Below are positions 37,449 to 47,361 of a stretch of 64,000 nt of DNA, one piece after another. Numbering within the stretch: the first letter of the stretch is position 1; each line of letters opens with the position of its first letter. Origin of the DNA: Trypanosoma brucei gambiense DAL972 (lineage: Eukaryota > Euglenozoa > Kinetoplastea > Trypanosomatida > Trypanosomatidae); the NCBI RefSeq assembly GCF_000210295.1, contig NC_026739.1, forward strand, positions 468,262-532,261, written 5' to 3'. The position numbers were made by a program, and so were the translations under genes. The notes beneath the pieces are model-generated. The model saw only the letters and a list, made by a program, of their open reading frames with translations. It had not been told where the DNA came from and did no database searches.

Positions 37449-39167
37449 ATGTCCTCTGTGTCAAGTGATCACATTGAGCTAATTCCTTCACTGAAAGGAG
37501 TGACGGTCTTTAGCGATCGTGCGCAACTTGCATTCGTTGCAAGCACCGCACTCGAATGCGGTACACATATAATCCACCTTCGGCCAGAAGGCAATTGGGA
37601 GGATATGATGACCAACACATTGCTGGTAAAAGTCCAAGACGGATCAAACCGCCACGTTGCGGTCCACGACGTTCGACTCAAACACACAGACCTAACGGAG
37701 GAAGTGCGAAAGGGGGTGAGAGTACTTAAGGATTCGATCGATGAGTTGCAGGGGAAGATTGACGCAGTCACCGACAAGAAAAAGGTTCAAAGCGCCGTTG
37801 AAGCAGCTGTTGAGAAGATTGAGAAAAAACTCATGATTATGGGCGAGCGGGATTGCCCATCGCGTGCTCATAAACAGTTAACAGATACGACGGCGATCAC
37901 GTTATTTCTCTCTCAACCATCATCGTGGATGGAGCTCATTTGTTTTATAAGCGGCCGCAAAAGACACGTTAGGGAGTGTTTGCTGGAGTTGAAGGATGAA
38001 GAGACGAAGCTGCAGGCGAGCTTGTCAAAACTCCAGGAAGAACTAGGAGAGATGCAACGTGGAAAGCGAAGGCAGCGCCGCAACACAACTGTTGAGGTAA
38101 CGTTAACGGTTCGTGAGCGACCCACCGAACTGAAACTTAACGTTAGTTTTGTTGTTACAGGAGCATCTTGGAAGCCATTATATGACATGCGTGTGAGCTC
38201 GAGTACTTCAACTATGGATCTTACGTACTACGCGCAGGTGCAGCAGCGTACGCCCATAGATTGGAATAAAGTACAACTGAAGGTGAGTACGGCGGCACCC
38301 CATTTCGGAACTCAGCCGCCCAAATTGGCAACGTGGAGGATTAGTCTCAAACCGCCTATTGCCAACTTGAAACCGCGTCTTCTAGCAATGAATTTGAGGG
38401 GGATGCCCATGCCGTGTGCTGCGAGGGCCGTGGACACGACTGATTGCAACGCCGCCCCCAGAGAGGCGAGGGTGAAGCAAGCCATCGTCTCTTCCTCGTC
38501 ACCCTTCTCAGGTGCCATCAGTTCATTCCATGTTCTTGGTCTTACCACAGTAAGAAATAACAACCGATTGGTAAAGGTTGCCATTGCGAAGCAGACATTT
38601 CCAGTCGAGTTGGAGTATCACGCAGTGCCGAAGAGCGATAAAAGGGTGTTTCGAACTGCAAAGGCAAAAAACACAAGTCCATACATATTCCTTCCGGGGA
38701 AAAGTCACATTTTTGTTGATAGCACATTTATGTGTGGTTCGAGGTTGGATTTGGTACCGGCTGGGGCGGATTTCAGCGCTTCCCTTGGCGCCGACGAGAG
38801 AGTGGAGGTTGTGCGTAAGGAGGTCAAGCGTACTCGTTCCATAGTAACGAGAGTTGTGCGCTCCCCACTCGTGCGTATGGACCACGTATATGAATTTTCC
38901 GTGAAGGGAACAGTACAGAGGGAAACTACGCTGCTGGTGCGTGACCAATGTCCCCTGTCACCTGATGATGAGGTGAAGGTGTGTGTTGTGGAGCCTAGTT
39001 CCAAGGCATTAAAGGGGAGATTAACTGCCGACGGCATGAAATGTGCCATGGACCAGATGGGGATGATAGAATGGAAATTGAAACTTTCACCTGGGGCGAA
39101 TAATCACGTATTTCGGTACGCGTTCCAGGTGGAGCACCCTGAGAGGTTGACTGTTCGAGGCGTGTGA
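37449..39167 (+). CDS. DUF4140/DUF4139 (mucoidy inhibitor A-like) family protein
   Basis: The protein has 572 residues. The N-terminal domain (about 12-85; KGVTVFSDRAQLAF, then HIIHLRPEGNWEDM) matches DUF4140. A coiled coil follows (about 85-215, rich in E, K, Q and L). The C-terminal half starts with VEVTLTVRERPTELKLNVSF and GASWKPLYDMRVSSS, typical of DUF4139, with a Y-x-A-x-V-x-Q-R/N-x-x-x-D/E-W motif (YYAQVQQRTPIDWNKVQL). Members occur in bacteria and scattered eukaryotes; the biochemical role is unknown. No signal or transmembrane segment is visible. Its stop is followed within 8 nt by an (AT)10 repeat. Confidence 0.88.
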   Translation: MSSVSSDHIELIPSLKGVTVFSDRAQLAFVASTALECGTHIIHLRPEGNWEDMMTNTLLVKVQDGSNRHVAVHDVRLKHTDLTEEVRKGVRVLKDSIDELQGKIDAVTDKKKVQSAVEAAVEKIEKKLMIMGERDCPSRAHKQLTDTTAITLFLSQPSSWMELICFISGRKRHVRECLLELKDEETKLQASLSKLQEELGEMQRGKRRQRRNTTVEVTLTVRERPTELKLNVSFVVTGASWKPLYDMRVSSSTSTMDLTYYAQVQQRTPIDWNKVQLKVSTAAPHFGTQPPKLATWRISLKPPIANLKPRLLAMNLRGMPMPCAARAVDTTDCNAAPREARVKQAIVSSSSPFSGAISSFHVLGLTTVRNNNRLVKVAIAKQTFPVELEYHAVPKSDKRVFRTAKAKNTSPYIFLPGKSHIFVDSTFMCGSRLDLVPAGADFSASLGADERVEVVRKEVKRTRSIVTRVVRSPLVRMDHVYEFSVKGTVQRETTLLVRDQCPLSPDDEVKVCVVEPSSKALKGRLTADGMKCAMDQMGMIEWKLKLSPGANNHVFRYAFQVEHPERLTVRGV

Positions 39168-40154
39168 TCGGGAAATATATATATATATATATATCCATTT
39201 GTTGATCTGTCCCTGCCATCAGAAGGTCTTGACTTAGTGTTTCTTTTTTTTTTTTTACAACTATCACTACGATTATTGCCGATATTACTATCTTCATCTG
39301 TTTGGAAGCATACGAAAAATACTTTCTGTTATTGTGCGCGGAATATTTGTCACATCGTGAAAAATGTAAACTGAACAAAAAGGAAAAGGGGGTTAAGGAA
39401 GAGCTTTGTAAAGGTATTTCTACGACATATACCTTGTTATTGTTATCGTTGTTGCTTTAATATATTTTTTGAATCAGTGCTCTACCTGTGGACGTGTGCA
39501 TGTACCAGTTCCTCCCCATTTTCATATATATGTGCTTTTACATATGCATAGGTATGTTCTCTATGTGTTAATATGACCGTGAGCGGCGAGTGTGGTCAGA
39601 CTTTTTTTTTTTTTTGGACGGGGGAAATATGATCTCTAGAAGAGAAATTGTTTTATTTAACATATAAAAATGGTGTGTGTGCATGCAATATATAGCTAAC
39701 AACTTTATCTCCATACTGCTTCCTTTATTTTTTTTCTCGTTCGTGTAGCGTCCGTTCTCTTTTTTGTTCTCATATATTGTTGCCTTCTGCCTTGGGCGCT
39801 GTCCCCTCCTTTTAGAAACTGCTTGGTACTTTACTCTGCGTGTTGATATATTGTCTTTTCTTCCCTCTCTTTTCGACAATGTTGTTCCTTTTCTTTTTTG
39901 TTTTCTTCCATGCACATGGGTACAAATACTATCCTGCCTATGCTGAGCCCTGGCTGCGGATTAAGGAGACGAAACCTCCTCCCCACTCCAGCAAGTTTCA
40001 CAACTCACACTTGCATCACTTGCTTCTCTCCTAGCGGCCAACATTTCCAACTTTTAACCGGTAGTGCGCTTTGAATTGAGTCACACGACAAGCAAAATTT
40101 TTCCATAGAAGGTGGAACAGGAAGAGAAATATAAGGTTACAAAGAATAGTGACC
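39168..40154 (+). other. Intergenic spacer
   Basis: This 987-bp spacer has no supported gene. It contains (AT)10 at 39175-39194, and T-runs at 39244-39256 and 39602-39615. Pyrimidine-rich DNA at 39846-39908 is the likely trans-splice region. Confidence 0.45.
39175..39194 (+). repeat. (AT)10 microsatellite in 3'UTR
   Basis: A perfect alternating A/T run starts 8 nt after the stop of the DUF4139 gene. Confidence 0.95.
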
Positions 40155-42164
40155 ATGGAAGAACTGCAGTGCGCTCTTCTCGGGTTTCACTCCGCGTCGT
40201 TACCCTTCGAGATATTGAAGGATTCTCCGTGTGATGCCGGAGTTACTGGCACTTTCTCGCAGCTCCACCCATCCGAGCGGTCGTTGGTCGGGGAGGTGTT
40301 GCCACTCGGGGAGATGTGCCAAACGTTACGGGCTCTTGCTACTGACTTTGCTGTTGGACGCACAGATGGGCTCTACATTTCAGCTATTGCATCCGCTGTC
40401 GTGCAAATACTGCGTAGTTACGAGGAATCCGTCCGAGCTGCTGTAACGCCGTCCTCGGTTGTGTCGCTCCGACCCACGTACTTTCTCGCTTTTTCACTTA
40501 TCATGGAGATGGTTCAGCAGCAAAAGAATGCAGATCTTCTCCTTGTAACAATACAGTCGTTCCTTTCAAATCGGGAGATCCCCCAGAAGTTTAGGCTGTG
40601 GATGGGCGAGGCTGTGTGGATGTCTCTCCTTTATACCATTGGACACTATGTTGCTCATGGTGTTGTGCTCCATGGCCGCCGTGACTTCTTTATTTCTGTG
40701 AAGTCAAAGGGAGGAAAGGAGGACCACACACTGCATAGTGATCTCCTTCCTCATGGCATACCCATGGAACTTGGCTTACTGATACTCTCAGTGGGAAAAG
40801 AGCGGCGGGTTCTGCTCAGTGACGCTGAGAGTCACGGTAAGGAATATCTTGAGCAGCTTGCGTTGGGTGCGCAGGATGAGGCAGCGGATGCGGTGTTTAG
40901 GGCTATTTACCACCCATCGCTGTGTGTGAATGGTTTCCTCGTAGTGGATGAGCTGGAGACACGTGTTGAGGAAACGCATGCACTGTGGTCAAAGGCCTTG
41001 TGGCTTAAAGTTAGTAAACAGGCTGACCTGCGGAAACACATAGATGCGATGCGGGCGATGTTCTTGTGTCATCGCGGGGACTTTTGGCATACGTTTGTGG
41101 AGACCGCTTTTTCAACTTTTGTGGATGATACCATTTCACGATCGACGGTAACGGAGGCGGTGGTCAACCGGACTGCTGCGGATGCATTTGCATATGCACT
41201 GGAAATGTCAGGTTTAGGGGATGTGCGCGTGTTTGAGCGCTTCAGCACATTTGTGCGGCTCCCAATTGAGGCAGAGGAGGGTGAAGGAAGCGGGACTTTG
41301 CGCTCCATTGAGGATACGGCTCGAGCAATTCTGAGCTGCATGCGTGGCTTAGGGCTTCATTACGTTCCCCCGCGAGGTTTGCAACTTGTTGTGTCACCCA
41401 AGGCTATGGAGTACTATCAGCGTATCTTTTCATTTCATATTGTGAGGCGCTTTTCACTACACGCACTTCATTCTGTTAGGGGTCTCTTTTCTGAGGCACT
41501 GCTAACGAACAAGAACCCGTCGCCGGAGCTCCGCCGTGCCTTTGCAATAATGCAATTGTTGTTATTTCTCCAAACCACATTGGGTTACTATCTCCAGGTG
41601 GATGTGATAGTGCTAAGAAATGCTGAACTTGACAAGGCAATGGCAAAGTGTAAGAGCGTGCAAGATGCAAAGAGGTGTTTAGATCGCTACGTATGGCATA
41701 TTACCGAAGGCTCTTTTATTGCTGAAGGGTCTAATGCACTTTTTTCAGCGTGCGAGGCTCTTTTCCAGTGTTCGTTTGCCCTCTATGTGCTTTGCAAGCG
41801 TTACAGGCTAGTTTCGTGGACTGTTGAAGGCTCACAGATTCCGATAGAAGTGTTGGCTGCACTTGCAGCTTTGGAGACTCGTGTGCATCAGGAAATTATT
41901 GCCGCGTTTACGGGGCACCTTTCGGGATCTGCGACACGTGGGAACGAGCGGGCTCTGTGGGCTCGCCTGGACTTTAACCGATTCCTCTCCGCGGGGTTGT
42001 ATGGTGGACCTTCTACTGTATTTCAGCAACCCCAGCGGCCTGTGCCCAGTAGAAGTTTATCAAGTTCCTTAAAAAGTTTGCGGGGCCCCACGCAGAGCCG
42101 ACTCCGCGCGGAGCGAACGACAAAAGGAACCAGTTCCCCCACACCGAAAGCAGGGCACCGGTAG
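40155..42164 (+). CDS. Gamma-tubulin complex component (Spc97/Spc98 family)
   Basis: The protein has 669 residues from ATG 40155 (GTG 40149 precedes it). The first half is helical, with a linker segment (HPSLCVNGFLVVDELETR) like the N-terminal GRIP1 region. The C-terminal GRIP2-type domain is recognisable from the segment VVSPKAMEYYQRIFSFHIVRRF, the LRRAFAIMQLLLFLQTTLGYY helix, and the later WHITEGSF region, which match GCP proteins. These proteins form the gamma-tubulin ring that nucleates microtubules at basal bodies and spindle poles. The size resembles GCP4 more than GCP2, GCP3 or GCP6, but subtype assignment needs a tree. The C-terminus is basic and S/T/P-rich. Confidence 0.85.
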   Translation: MEELQCALLGFHSASLPFEILKDSPCDAGVTGTFSQLHPSERSLVGEVLPLGEMCQTLRALATDFAVGRTDGLYISAIASAVVQILRSYEESVRAAVTPSSVVSLRPTYFLAFSLIMEMVQQQKNADLLLVTIQSFLSNREIPQKFRLWMGEAVWMSLLYTIGHYVAHGVVLHGRRDFFISVKSKGGKEDHTLHSDLLPHGIPMELGLLILSVGKERRVLLSDAESHGKEYLEQLALGAQDEAADAVFRAIYHPSLCVNGFLVVDELETRVEETHALWSKALWLKVSKQADLRKHIDAMRAMFLCHRGDFWHTFVETAFSTFVDDTISRSTVTEAVVNRTAADAFAYALEMSGLGDVRVFERFSTFVRLPIEAEEGEGSGTLRSIEDTARAILSCMRGLGLHYVPPRGLQLVVSPKAMEYYQRIFSFHIVRRFSLHALHSVRGLFSEALLTNKNPSPELRRAFAIMQLLLFLQTTLGYYLQVDVIVLRNAELDKAMAKCKSVQDAKRCLDRYVWHITEGSFIAEGSNALFSACEALFQCSFALYVLCKRYRLVSWTVEGSQIPIEVLAALAALETRVHQEIIAAFTGHLSGSATRGNERALWARLDFNRFLSAGLYGGPSTVFQQPQRPVPSRSLSSSLKSLRGPTQSRLRAERTTKGTSSPTPKAGHR

Positions 42165-43182
42165 GTAATATTCGGGTGGTTCTGGTGACTACGAAATTTG
42201 ACATAGTTCCCCGATTATCCTTTCATATTTCTCGATCGCTTGTTTCTATACTTCACGAAATGCTATGTTTCCTTCGCTGTACTCAAGAAAAGTGAGGAGG
42301 CGAAGGCAAGTATGGTTTTGTGAACATAACCCTCTTGTAACTGCTTGTAAATGTGTTCTTTATCGCTTTACACGGCTCTTTTTTTTTTTTGTTGTTGTTA
42401 TTGAATGCACCTTTTTCTTTATGCCATTTCCTTTTTTCCTCATCGTAGAAGTTTGTTAAAGCAGACATAAACGGGTACGGGCGGATTCGGGGATATGGAT
42501 TAGGAAAGGAATGTCCATAGTCGTTCAGCAACTATCTTTCTAGCGGTATCATACTATTCATAATGTCTTCTTCCCGCAGGTGTTTCGCGGCACGTCGACG
42601 ACAGCTTACTATATATATATATATATATATATATATTTCACTGTATTTGTGTCTGTACGCGCGTACAGAGTGTTTCTACAAACCGGTTGCTCAGGTGTGG
42701 CTCCCTCGTCCCACGCAACGCATTGTTGAAAAGGTGGACTAAAGCCTTCTGTGCCGTGCAGCAGATGGTGGAAGCTGCATTTCCGTTTAAATCGTTCCCG
42801 TTTTCCTTTTCTTCTACATTCCCATGCGCTTCCTCCTCTTCTTTCAATGTCGGGTCAGGCAGGGAAGACATTCAGCTGCTTGTACGGTGTTTTTGAGTGG
42901 TTGATATTTCACAAATGTGTGTGACTTTTTGTAAGAAATAGTGTGTGTGTGTGTGTATGTGGAAATAACACATTATTTCATGTCTGCGTGCGCAAGCATC
43001 CTGATCCGAGTACTCGTTGGTTTGCTTTGCTGAATATTTGCTCCCACTTCTGCTAGTATCGTTTTTTTTTTTTGCGCCATCTCCTCATTAATTAATTAAT
43101 TATGATTTGCTATGCTCCGTAATCATCTAACTGTTTAGGTGTAGTTTCAACCGTGTGGGTGTGTTGTCTGTAACATTAGTAG
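42165..43182 (+). other. Intergenic spacer
   Basis: This 1.02-kb spacer has no supported gene. It holds a long (TA)n repeat at 42610-42636, a (GT)n stretch at 42941-42956 and T-runs. The short ORF at 42687-42896 uses no ATG context of note. Confidence 0.45.
42610..42636 (+). repeat. (TA)n microsatellite
   Basis: A perfect alternating T/A run of 27 bp lies between the gamma-tubulin complex gene and the next gene. Confidence 0.95.
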
Positions 43183-43797
43183 ATGAAGAGACCATGGGGT
43201 GAGTCCGTTGGGACGCAGAGCAATCACACTCGCACGGATGGAGTCCAAGAGCCGTCCGCTTCTGCTGAACTCGCTGCATCCGCAAATGATGACACGCAAG
43301 TGAGAAGTGACGGGCGTAACGTACGTGTAAGAAGTTCAGGTTCTCCACGCACAATTGATACGGGTAATGGGGGCGGTTCAACAGTCGTATCCCCACAGCG
43401 TCAGTTGAGTGACCAACGGTTACCGCAAGCATCCTCGAGACATGAATTACTGGAGGGCACTTCTGAGTTTCTGTTGCGTACGGAGGGGAATATTCCATGC
43501 TCCTTTGGTAATGTGCCGAAGGATTCTATAGGTTATGAATCGCAGTGCTGTTGGAACTTGTACAATAATACGGGAACAACGCACTATGAACCACCATGGA
43601 GGACGTGCTTAGCTGTGGAGAAGAACCGGGAGAACCCCTATTATTTGCCATGGCTTGACTCCATGAAAATACCTCCACTGGATGAATTACTTTCAAAAGT
43701 AGACGAGCGGAAAAGCAAAGCAGCAGCCTCTGGTGATGTGGACTCCGGCACGAACGATTCTAATGTAAAAGACGGATCTACGAAGCATGCGGATTAG
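43183..43797 (+). CDS. Conserved hypothetical protein
   Basis: The protein has 204 residues. The first 85 are polar and probably disordered (S, N, T, D and G-rich). Residues about 100-165 form a more ordered, aromatic-rich segment with two cysteines (YESQCCWNLYNNTGTTHYE and PPWRTCLAVEKNRENPYYLPW), and the C-terminus is again polar. No signal peptide, membrane segment or known domain is visible. The better-conserved-looking aromatic core suggests a real protein. It lies directly upstream of p22. Confidence 0.65.
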   Translation: MKRPWGESVGTQSNHTRTDGVQEPSASAELAASANDDTQVRSDGRNVRVRSSGSPRTIDTGNGGGSTVVSPQRQLSDQRLPQASSRHELLEGTSEFLLRTEGNIPCSFGNVPKDSIGYESQCCWNLYNNTGTTHYEPPWRTCLAVEKNRENPYYLPWLDSMKIPPLDELLSKVDERKSKAAASGDVDSGTNDSNVKDGSTKHAD

Positions 43798-44204
43798 CCA
43801 CGGTTACCAGCATAATTGCGGGTGCGTTTGCAAAGAGCAGCATCGTTCTCAAATGTTTCTCTCTCACCTTTTTTAATCCCTCAGTTTCACGGTACAGCGG
43901 GAGGCGTGCACAAGCTTTCGCTTAATAGTCGAAAGCTGCGTTGATTAAGCATGTAGGGGACATCCCTTCTCCGTACCGCTTGGATACGTATCTACTCATC
44001 TCTCTAATTTATTTGGTGAAAGTGTTCCTCTCATGTGCTCTTTACGTAGTGGTACTTTCTTCGTTTTTAATTTCTCATAATACTGTTGCCGGCGACGTGG
44101 TTACCGCTTTCTATTCAAATTTATATAATTACTGATAGCCGTTCAGAAGTTATTAGCGACATTGATCGGGGCGTGAAGCGAGTAAAAGGTCAGTAAGGTG
44201 AAGT
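43798..44204 (+). other. Intergenic spacer
   Basis: This 407-bp spacer has no gene. It contains a 15-bp inverted-repeat-like stretch at 43913-43937 (CAAGCTTTCG...CGAAAGCTGC) that could form a small hairpin. Confidence 0.4.
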
Positions 44205-44888
44205 ATGCGTCGTGCACTTGTATTCACAGCTTTTGCTGCTAACTCAGCCGCAGCAGCTTTCGCTGCTTCTTTTGCCAAATCACACACGGCGGTGGTAACA
44301 AATCCAATGGTACCCCAACCCGTCTACATGCAGCAACGCTTGGTATCGGACCAACGACTTTCTGAAGCCACTTTACGTGAGTTGGAGGATGAACGCCAAC
44401 GCGCTGGACTACCAGAGAAACCGGAAATACCTGAGGGGTGGACAATAGACCGTAAGCCTGGTGTGACACATTTCACAATGCGCAAATCCCATGGGGACGA
44501 GGAAATTATCCTGCAACTCACAGGAGAAGATAGATCAAATGAAGAGATCACGCGCACTCTCGATGTCTTGGTGGTTAATGGCGGGAAGGCGTTGGTGTTT
44601 GGCATGAGTGTGGAGGATGGCGAGTTTGTGATCAACAATGTCTGCTTCCGGCATGACGGAAAACTAGCCTTGGACACGTCGGCAGAAGCACAGTTTCAGA
44701 AGAGCCAGCTGTACATGGGCCCCGACTTGGCTGATCTGGAGGACCATCTTGTGGACAGCTTTACAAGCTATTTGAGTGCACGTGGCGTCAATGATACGCT
44801 GGCTAATTTCATTGACCAGTTCAGCTTGTGGTCAGAGCAGGCGGACTACGAAGAGTGGCTGAGCAGCATTAACAAATTTGTTTCGTAA
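44205..44888 (+). CDS. p22: Mitochondrial p22 protein (p32/gC1qBP/MAM33 family)
   Basis: The protein has 227 residues. The N-terminal 45 or so are A/S/R-rich without acids, a mitochondrial presequence. The mature part is acidic and fits the p32/MAM33 fold: a helix RLSEATLRELEDERQRAG, strands PGVTHFTMRKSHGDEEIILQL, FVINNVCFRHD, and the C-terminal helices LEDHLVDSFTSYLSARGVND and DYEEWLSSINKFVS. Family members form doughnut-shaped trimers in the matrix. The T. brucei protein p22 has been described as a cofactor for editing of cytochrome oxidase II mRNA. A run of 14 G follows the stop at 44905-44918. Confidence 0.9.
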   Translation: MRRALVFTAFAANSAAAAFAASFAKSHTAVVTNPMVPQPVYMQQRLVSDQRLSEATLRELEDERQRAGLPEKPEIPEGWTIDRKPGVTHFTMRKSHGDEEIILQLTGEDRSNEEITRTLDVLVVNGGKALVFGMSVEDGEFVINNVCFRHDGKLALDTSAEAQFQKSQLYMGPDLADLEDHLVDSFTSYLSARGVNDTLANFIDQFSLWSEQADYEEWLSSINKFVS

Positions 44889-45751
44889 CGTAAAGAGGAG
44901 AGGAGGGGGGGGGGGGGGCGGGAGCACAACACAAAAAATAAAGAGAACTGTGGAAAAAAAAACAAGAAAGGGGTCTATAACTAGACTGCTCCAGTAAACA
45001 TCTTTGGTTCCATTGTTGCTGGTGTTGCAAAGCTACATTTAATGAATTCCTGACTTTTCTGTTTGACTCTCTTAGTTATTTTTGTTTGTGCGGAAATCAT
45101 TTTTTTTGTTTTTACTTCTCGGGTCGAAGGGGCAGCAAAAGTACCGGCAGAAAGACGATATCGAAGATGAAAATGAAGGGGAGGGGGAGGGGAGAACACG
45201 GCGGCGTGATGCTTGTGGTAGTGGACAGTGGAAGGACAAGGGAGGGGCGATGATGCGAAAAAATTCGGACAAGCATAAATAGTTGCTCATTTTTTTGTAA
45301 GGAAGGACCATGAGGAAAGTTTGGTGCCATGGATATGAATCACATTATTTGGATACCTGTCGCACTTGTGTGCCCTTTTCTTCTGTTCAAGATGAGGGAG
45401 AAATCCGATAATGGTCAACTTTTGTAGTTATTACTGATTTGGACGCCCATATTGCTTCCCTCCACTTTTTTTCTTTTCATTCGTCTTCTTTCGTTCTTGT
45501 ACGCTGCCCCCCTTTCGTATTCTTAGCGCGGCGCGTAATGGTACTACTTCCTTTTTTTATTGCCTTTCTTCACCCATTTCTTTCCAAAATGTGGCTGACC
45601 TGCATCTTGATTTGAATTCTCTTATTTCACATATTATATCACCTGAACACGCGTATGCTAAAGTGAATAAGCAAAGACACTCCACACATTTGGGGTGTTG
45701 GTCCCATTTCCCCGCTCATCAGACGTATTGATTTCAAACGTGTGCATAGAC
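44889..45751 (+). other. Intergenic spacer
   Basis: This 863-bp spacer has no supported gene. It contains the G14 run at 44905-44918 and a purine-rich stretch (45150-45250). The pyrimidine-rich region 45440-45515 and the stretch at 45551-45590 are the likely trans-splice signals for the ATG5 gene. Confidence 0.45.
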
Positions 45752-47092
45752 ATGGCTACAGAAGCGGAGGAATACGTGGGAGGTGTACCAATTATCGTGT
45801 CGCTAAGTAAGACGGACTGCACCATTATGGAGGAACCACCTTCACTTTCATATTTGCTGCCGCGCACAACGGCGTTAATGGCAATACGCGATGATGTACA
45901 AAAGTTCTTTTCACCCTTCATAGCTGCGCAAGTGGACACTCCACTACTGGTTTGGTTCACATACAATAATGAACCTGTTCCGTGGCAATACCCTGTTGGT
46001 GCTATAAAGGACAGTATCATAGCTCTAAAGTTGTGTGAGGGAAGTGGAGCGGATGTGCCTTTCCTTCCAGATACGGTGGCAGCGCTGCCCTCCCCCGCAG
46101 AATTGAACCCACACTCATTTACTGTGCCATTATTGCTGGAGGCGCGTGTTACTTGTGTTTCCTCTGACAAACCTTTAGGAGTTCCATGTCCTGGGCAGGA
46201 GGACAATACGGCGTGTCGAAACTCTGAACAAACCGTACGAGACTACTTAAAGCAAATAATGAAAGGAACATTTTCTGCCATGTATGGAAGCATAAAAGGG
46301 ATAATGGACGCTCGCAACGAGGTCATCAACGATATGTTGAACTTCGCTTTGTGTACGCATATGGGGGAACCGTTGGTGCAGGCGTTAAGAGCGCACAACG
46401 AGCGTATGACAGTGCTGCGGCGTACAGTGCGCAACTTCTCAAATGTTGCTGTTATGATCAACATGCCTTTGGCGAATAAATTCATGCATTTTGCTCTTTT
46501 TCGTGTTCCTGCATCTACATGCATGGCGTCTCAGGGTGGTGGTTCTACTTTGAAGGGTGGAGATTTCAGGTCGAGTATATCGAGTGTGGAACAATCAAGT
46601 GGAATAGTGGAAAGTGTACAAATTGGACAAAGCGTTGATGGTAATGACGGTGGAATGGGGGCGAGCAACGCGACAGTTGTAGCCGATGACTGTAATGTAA
46701 CATTTGGAGAAATTATTTGGCGCGCTTTGCTAGTGCCGTGGTGTAGAAGAAGCAAACAAGCCGTTCCCGACGGTGCGCCTGCAGATCCTGCAGCGCCGTT
46801 CTTTCAAGCCTTATCACGCTTTTATGAAGGTATGAATGATTATGTAGCGTTAGGTGGTGTCGTTTCCTCTTCACAAGCGGGAGTACTGATCGACAAATTT
46901 ATTTCGTGCAGTAATGCAGAAAATGATGCGGATGGAATATATGTTACGTCTTCCACCGCACCAACTCGGCGTCAACGCCTTGGTTTCGTTGTTCAAGGAA
47001 CATGCCCTCCTCTTCAAACTCCAGTGAAGTATTTGCTGGAACGGTTTACATCCGCCGATGGGAGGTTGTACGTCACATTTACAGTGTTTTGA
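45752..47092 (+). CDS. ATG5: Autophagy protein 5 (ATG5)
   Basis: The protein has 446 residues from ATG 45752 (a GTG 19 codons upstream is not credible). ATG5 hallmarks: PLLVWFTYNNEPVPWQYPVGAIKDSI (about 64-89) matches the first ubiquitin-like domain. The helix VRDYLKQIMKGTFSAMYGS holds K171, which aligns with the lysine that accepts ATG12 (human K130). The C-terminal ubiquitin-like domain ends RLGFVVQGTCPPLQTPVKYLLERF. An acidic, S/G-rich insert (about 265-310) separates the parts and makes it longer than human ATG5 (275). The ATG12-ATG5 conjugate promotes ATG8 lipidation on autophagosomes. Confidence 0.9.
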   Translation: MATEAEEYVGGVPIIVSLSKTDCTIMEEPPSLSYLLPRTTALMAIRDDVQKFFSPFIAAQVDTPLLVWFTYNNEPVPWQYPVGAIKDSIIALKLCEGSGADVPFLPDTVAALPSPAELNPHSFTVPLLLEARVTCVSSDKPLGVPCPGQEDNTACRNSEQTVRDYLKQIMKGTFSAMYGSIKGIMDARNEVINDMLNFALCTHMGEPLVQALRAHNERMTVLRRTVRNFSNVAVMINMPLANKFMHFALFRVPASTCMASQGGGSTLKGGDFRSSISSVEQSSGIVESVQIGQSVDGNDGGMGASNATVVADDCNVTFGEIIWRALLVPWCRRSKQAVPDGAPADPAAPFFQALSRFYEGMNDYVALGGVVSSSQAGVLIDKFISCSNAENDADGIYVTSSTAPTRRQRLGFVVQGTCPPLQTPVKYLLERFTSADGRLYVTFTVF

Positions 47093-47330
47093 TGGATCAT
47101 ATGAATTACATTTCCATGGGCGCTGAAACAGCTTCTACTACTGATAAGAAAGTGGGGCAAAGTGAGTGAGCTGCGGTTGTTGTGATTGGAGTTATTGTTT
47201 AATTGCCTCAGTGTCTCACACGTTCACGTTTTGCATTTGTGAATACACTGTTGTTCTTCTGACTACCCTCCTGCTTCTTATTTATGTTGCATTTTTTCTT
47301 TTTGATAATCAAAATATTGTATCATTTTAC

Positions 47331-47332
47331 AG
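47331..47332 (+). promoter_or_regulatory. Predicted spliced-leader acceptor AG for the MO25-like gene
   Basis: The spacer 47093-47361 contains a pyrimidine-rich run (47251-47303) followed after an AT-rich stretch by TTTTACAG ending at 47332. The ATG at 47362 is 29 nt downstream, giving a short 5'UTR. Confidence 0.5.
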
Positions 47333-47361
47333 TTGCAAGGTAATAGTAGTGGCATCTGCTA

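Noticed and set aside
43941..44135. A 64-codon hydrophobic frame upstream of p22
   Set aside because: It begins with TTG and lies in the spacer; an apparent membrane helix is expected by chance in T-rich DNA.
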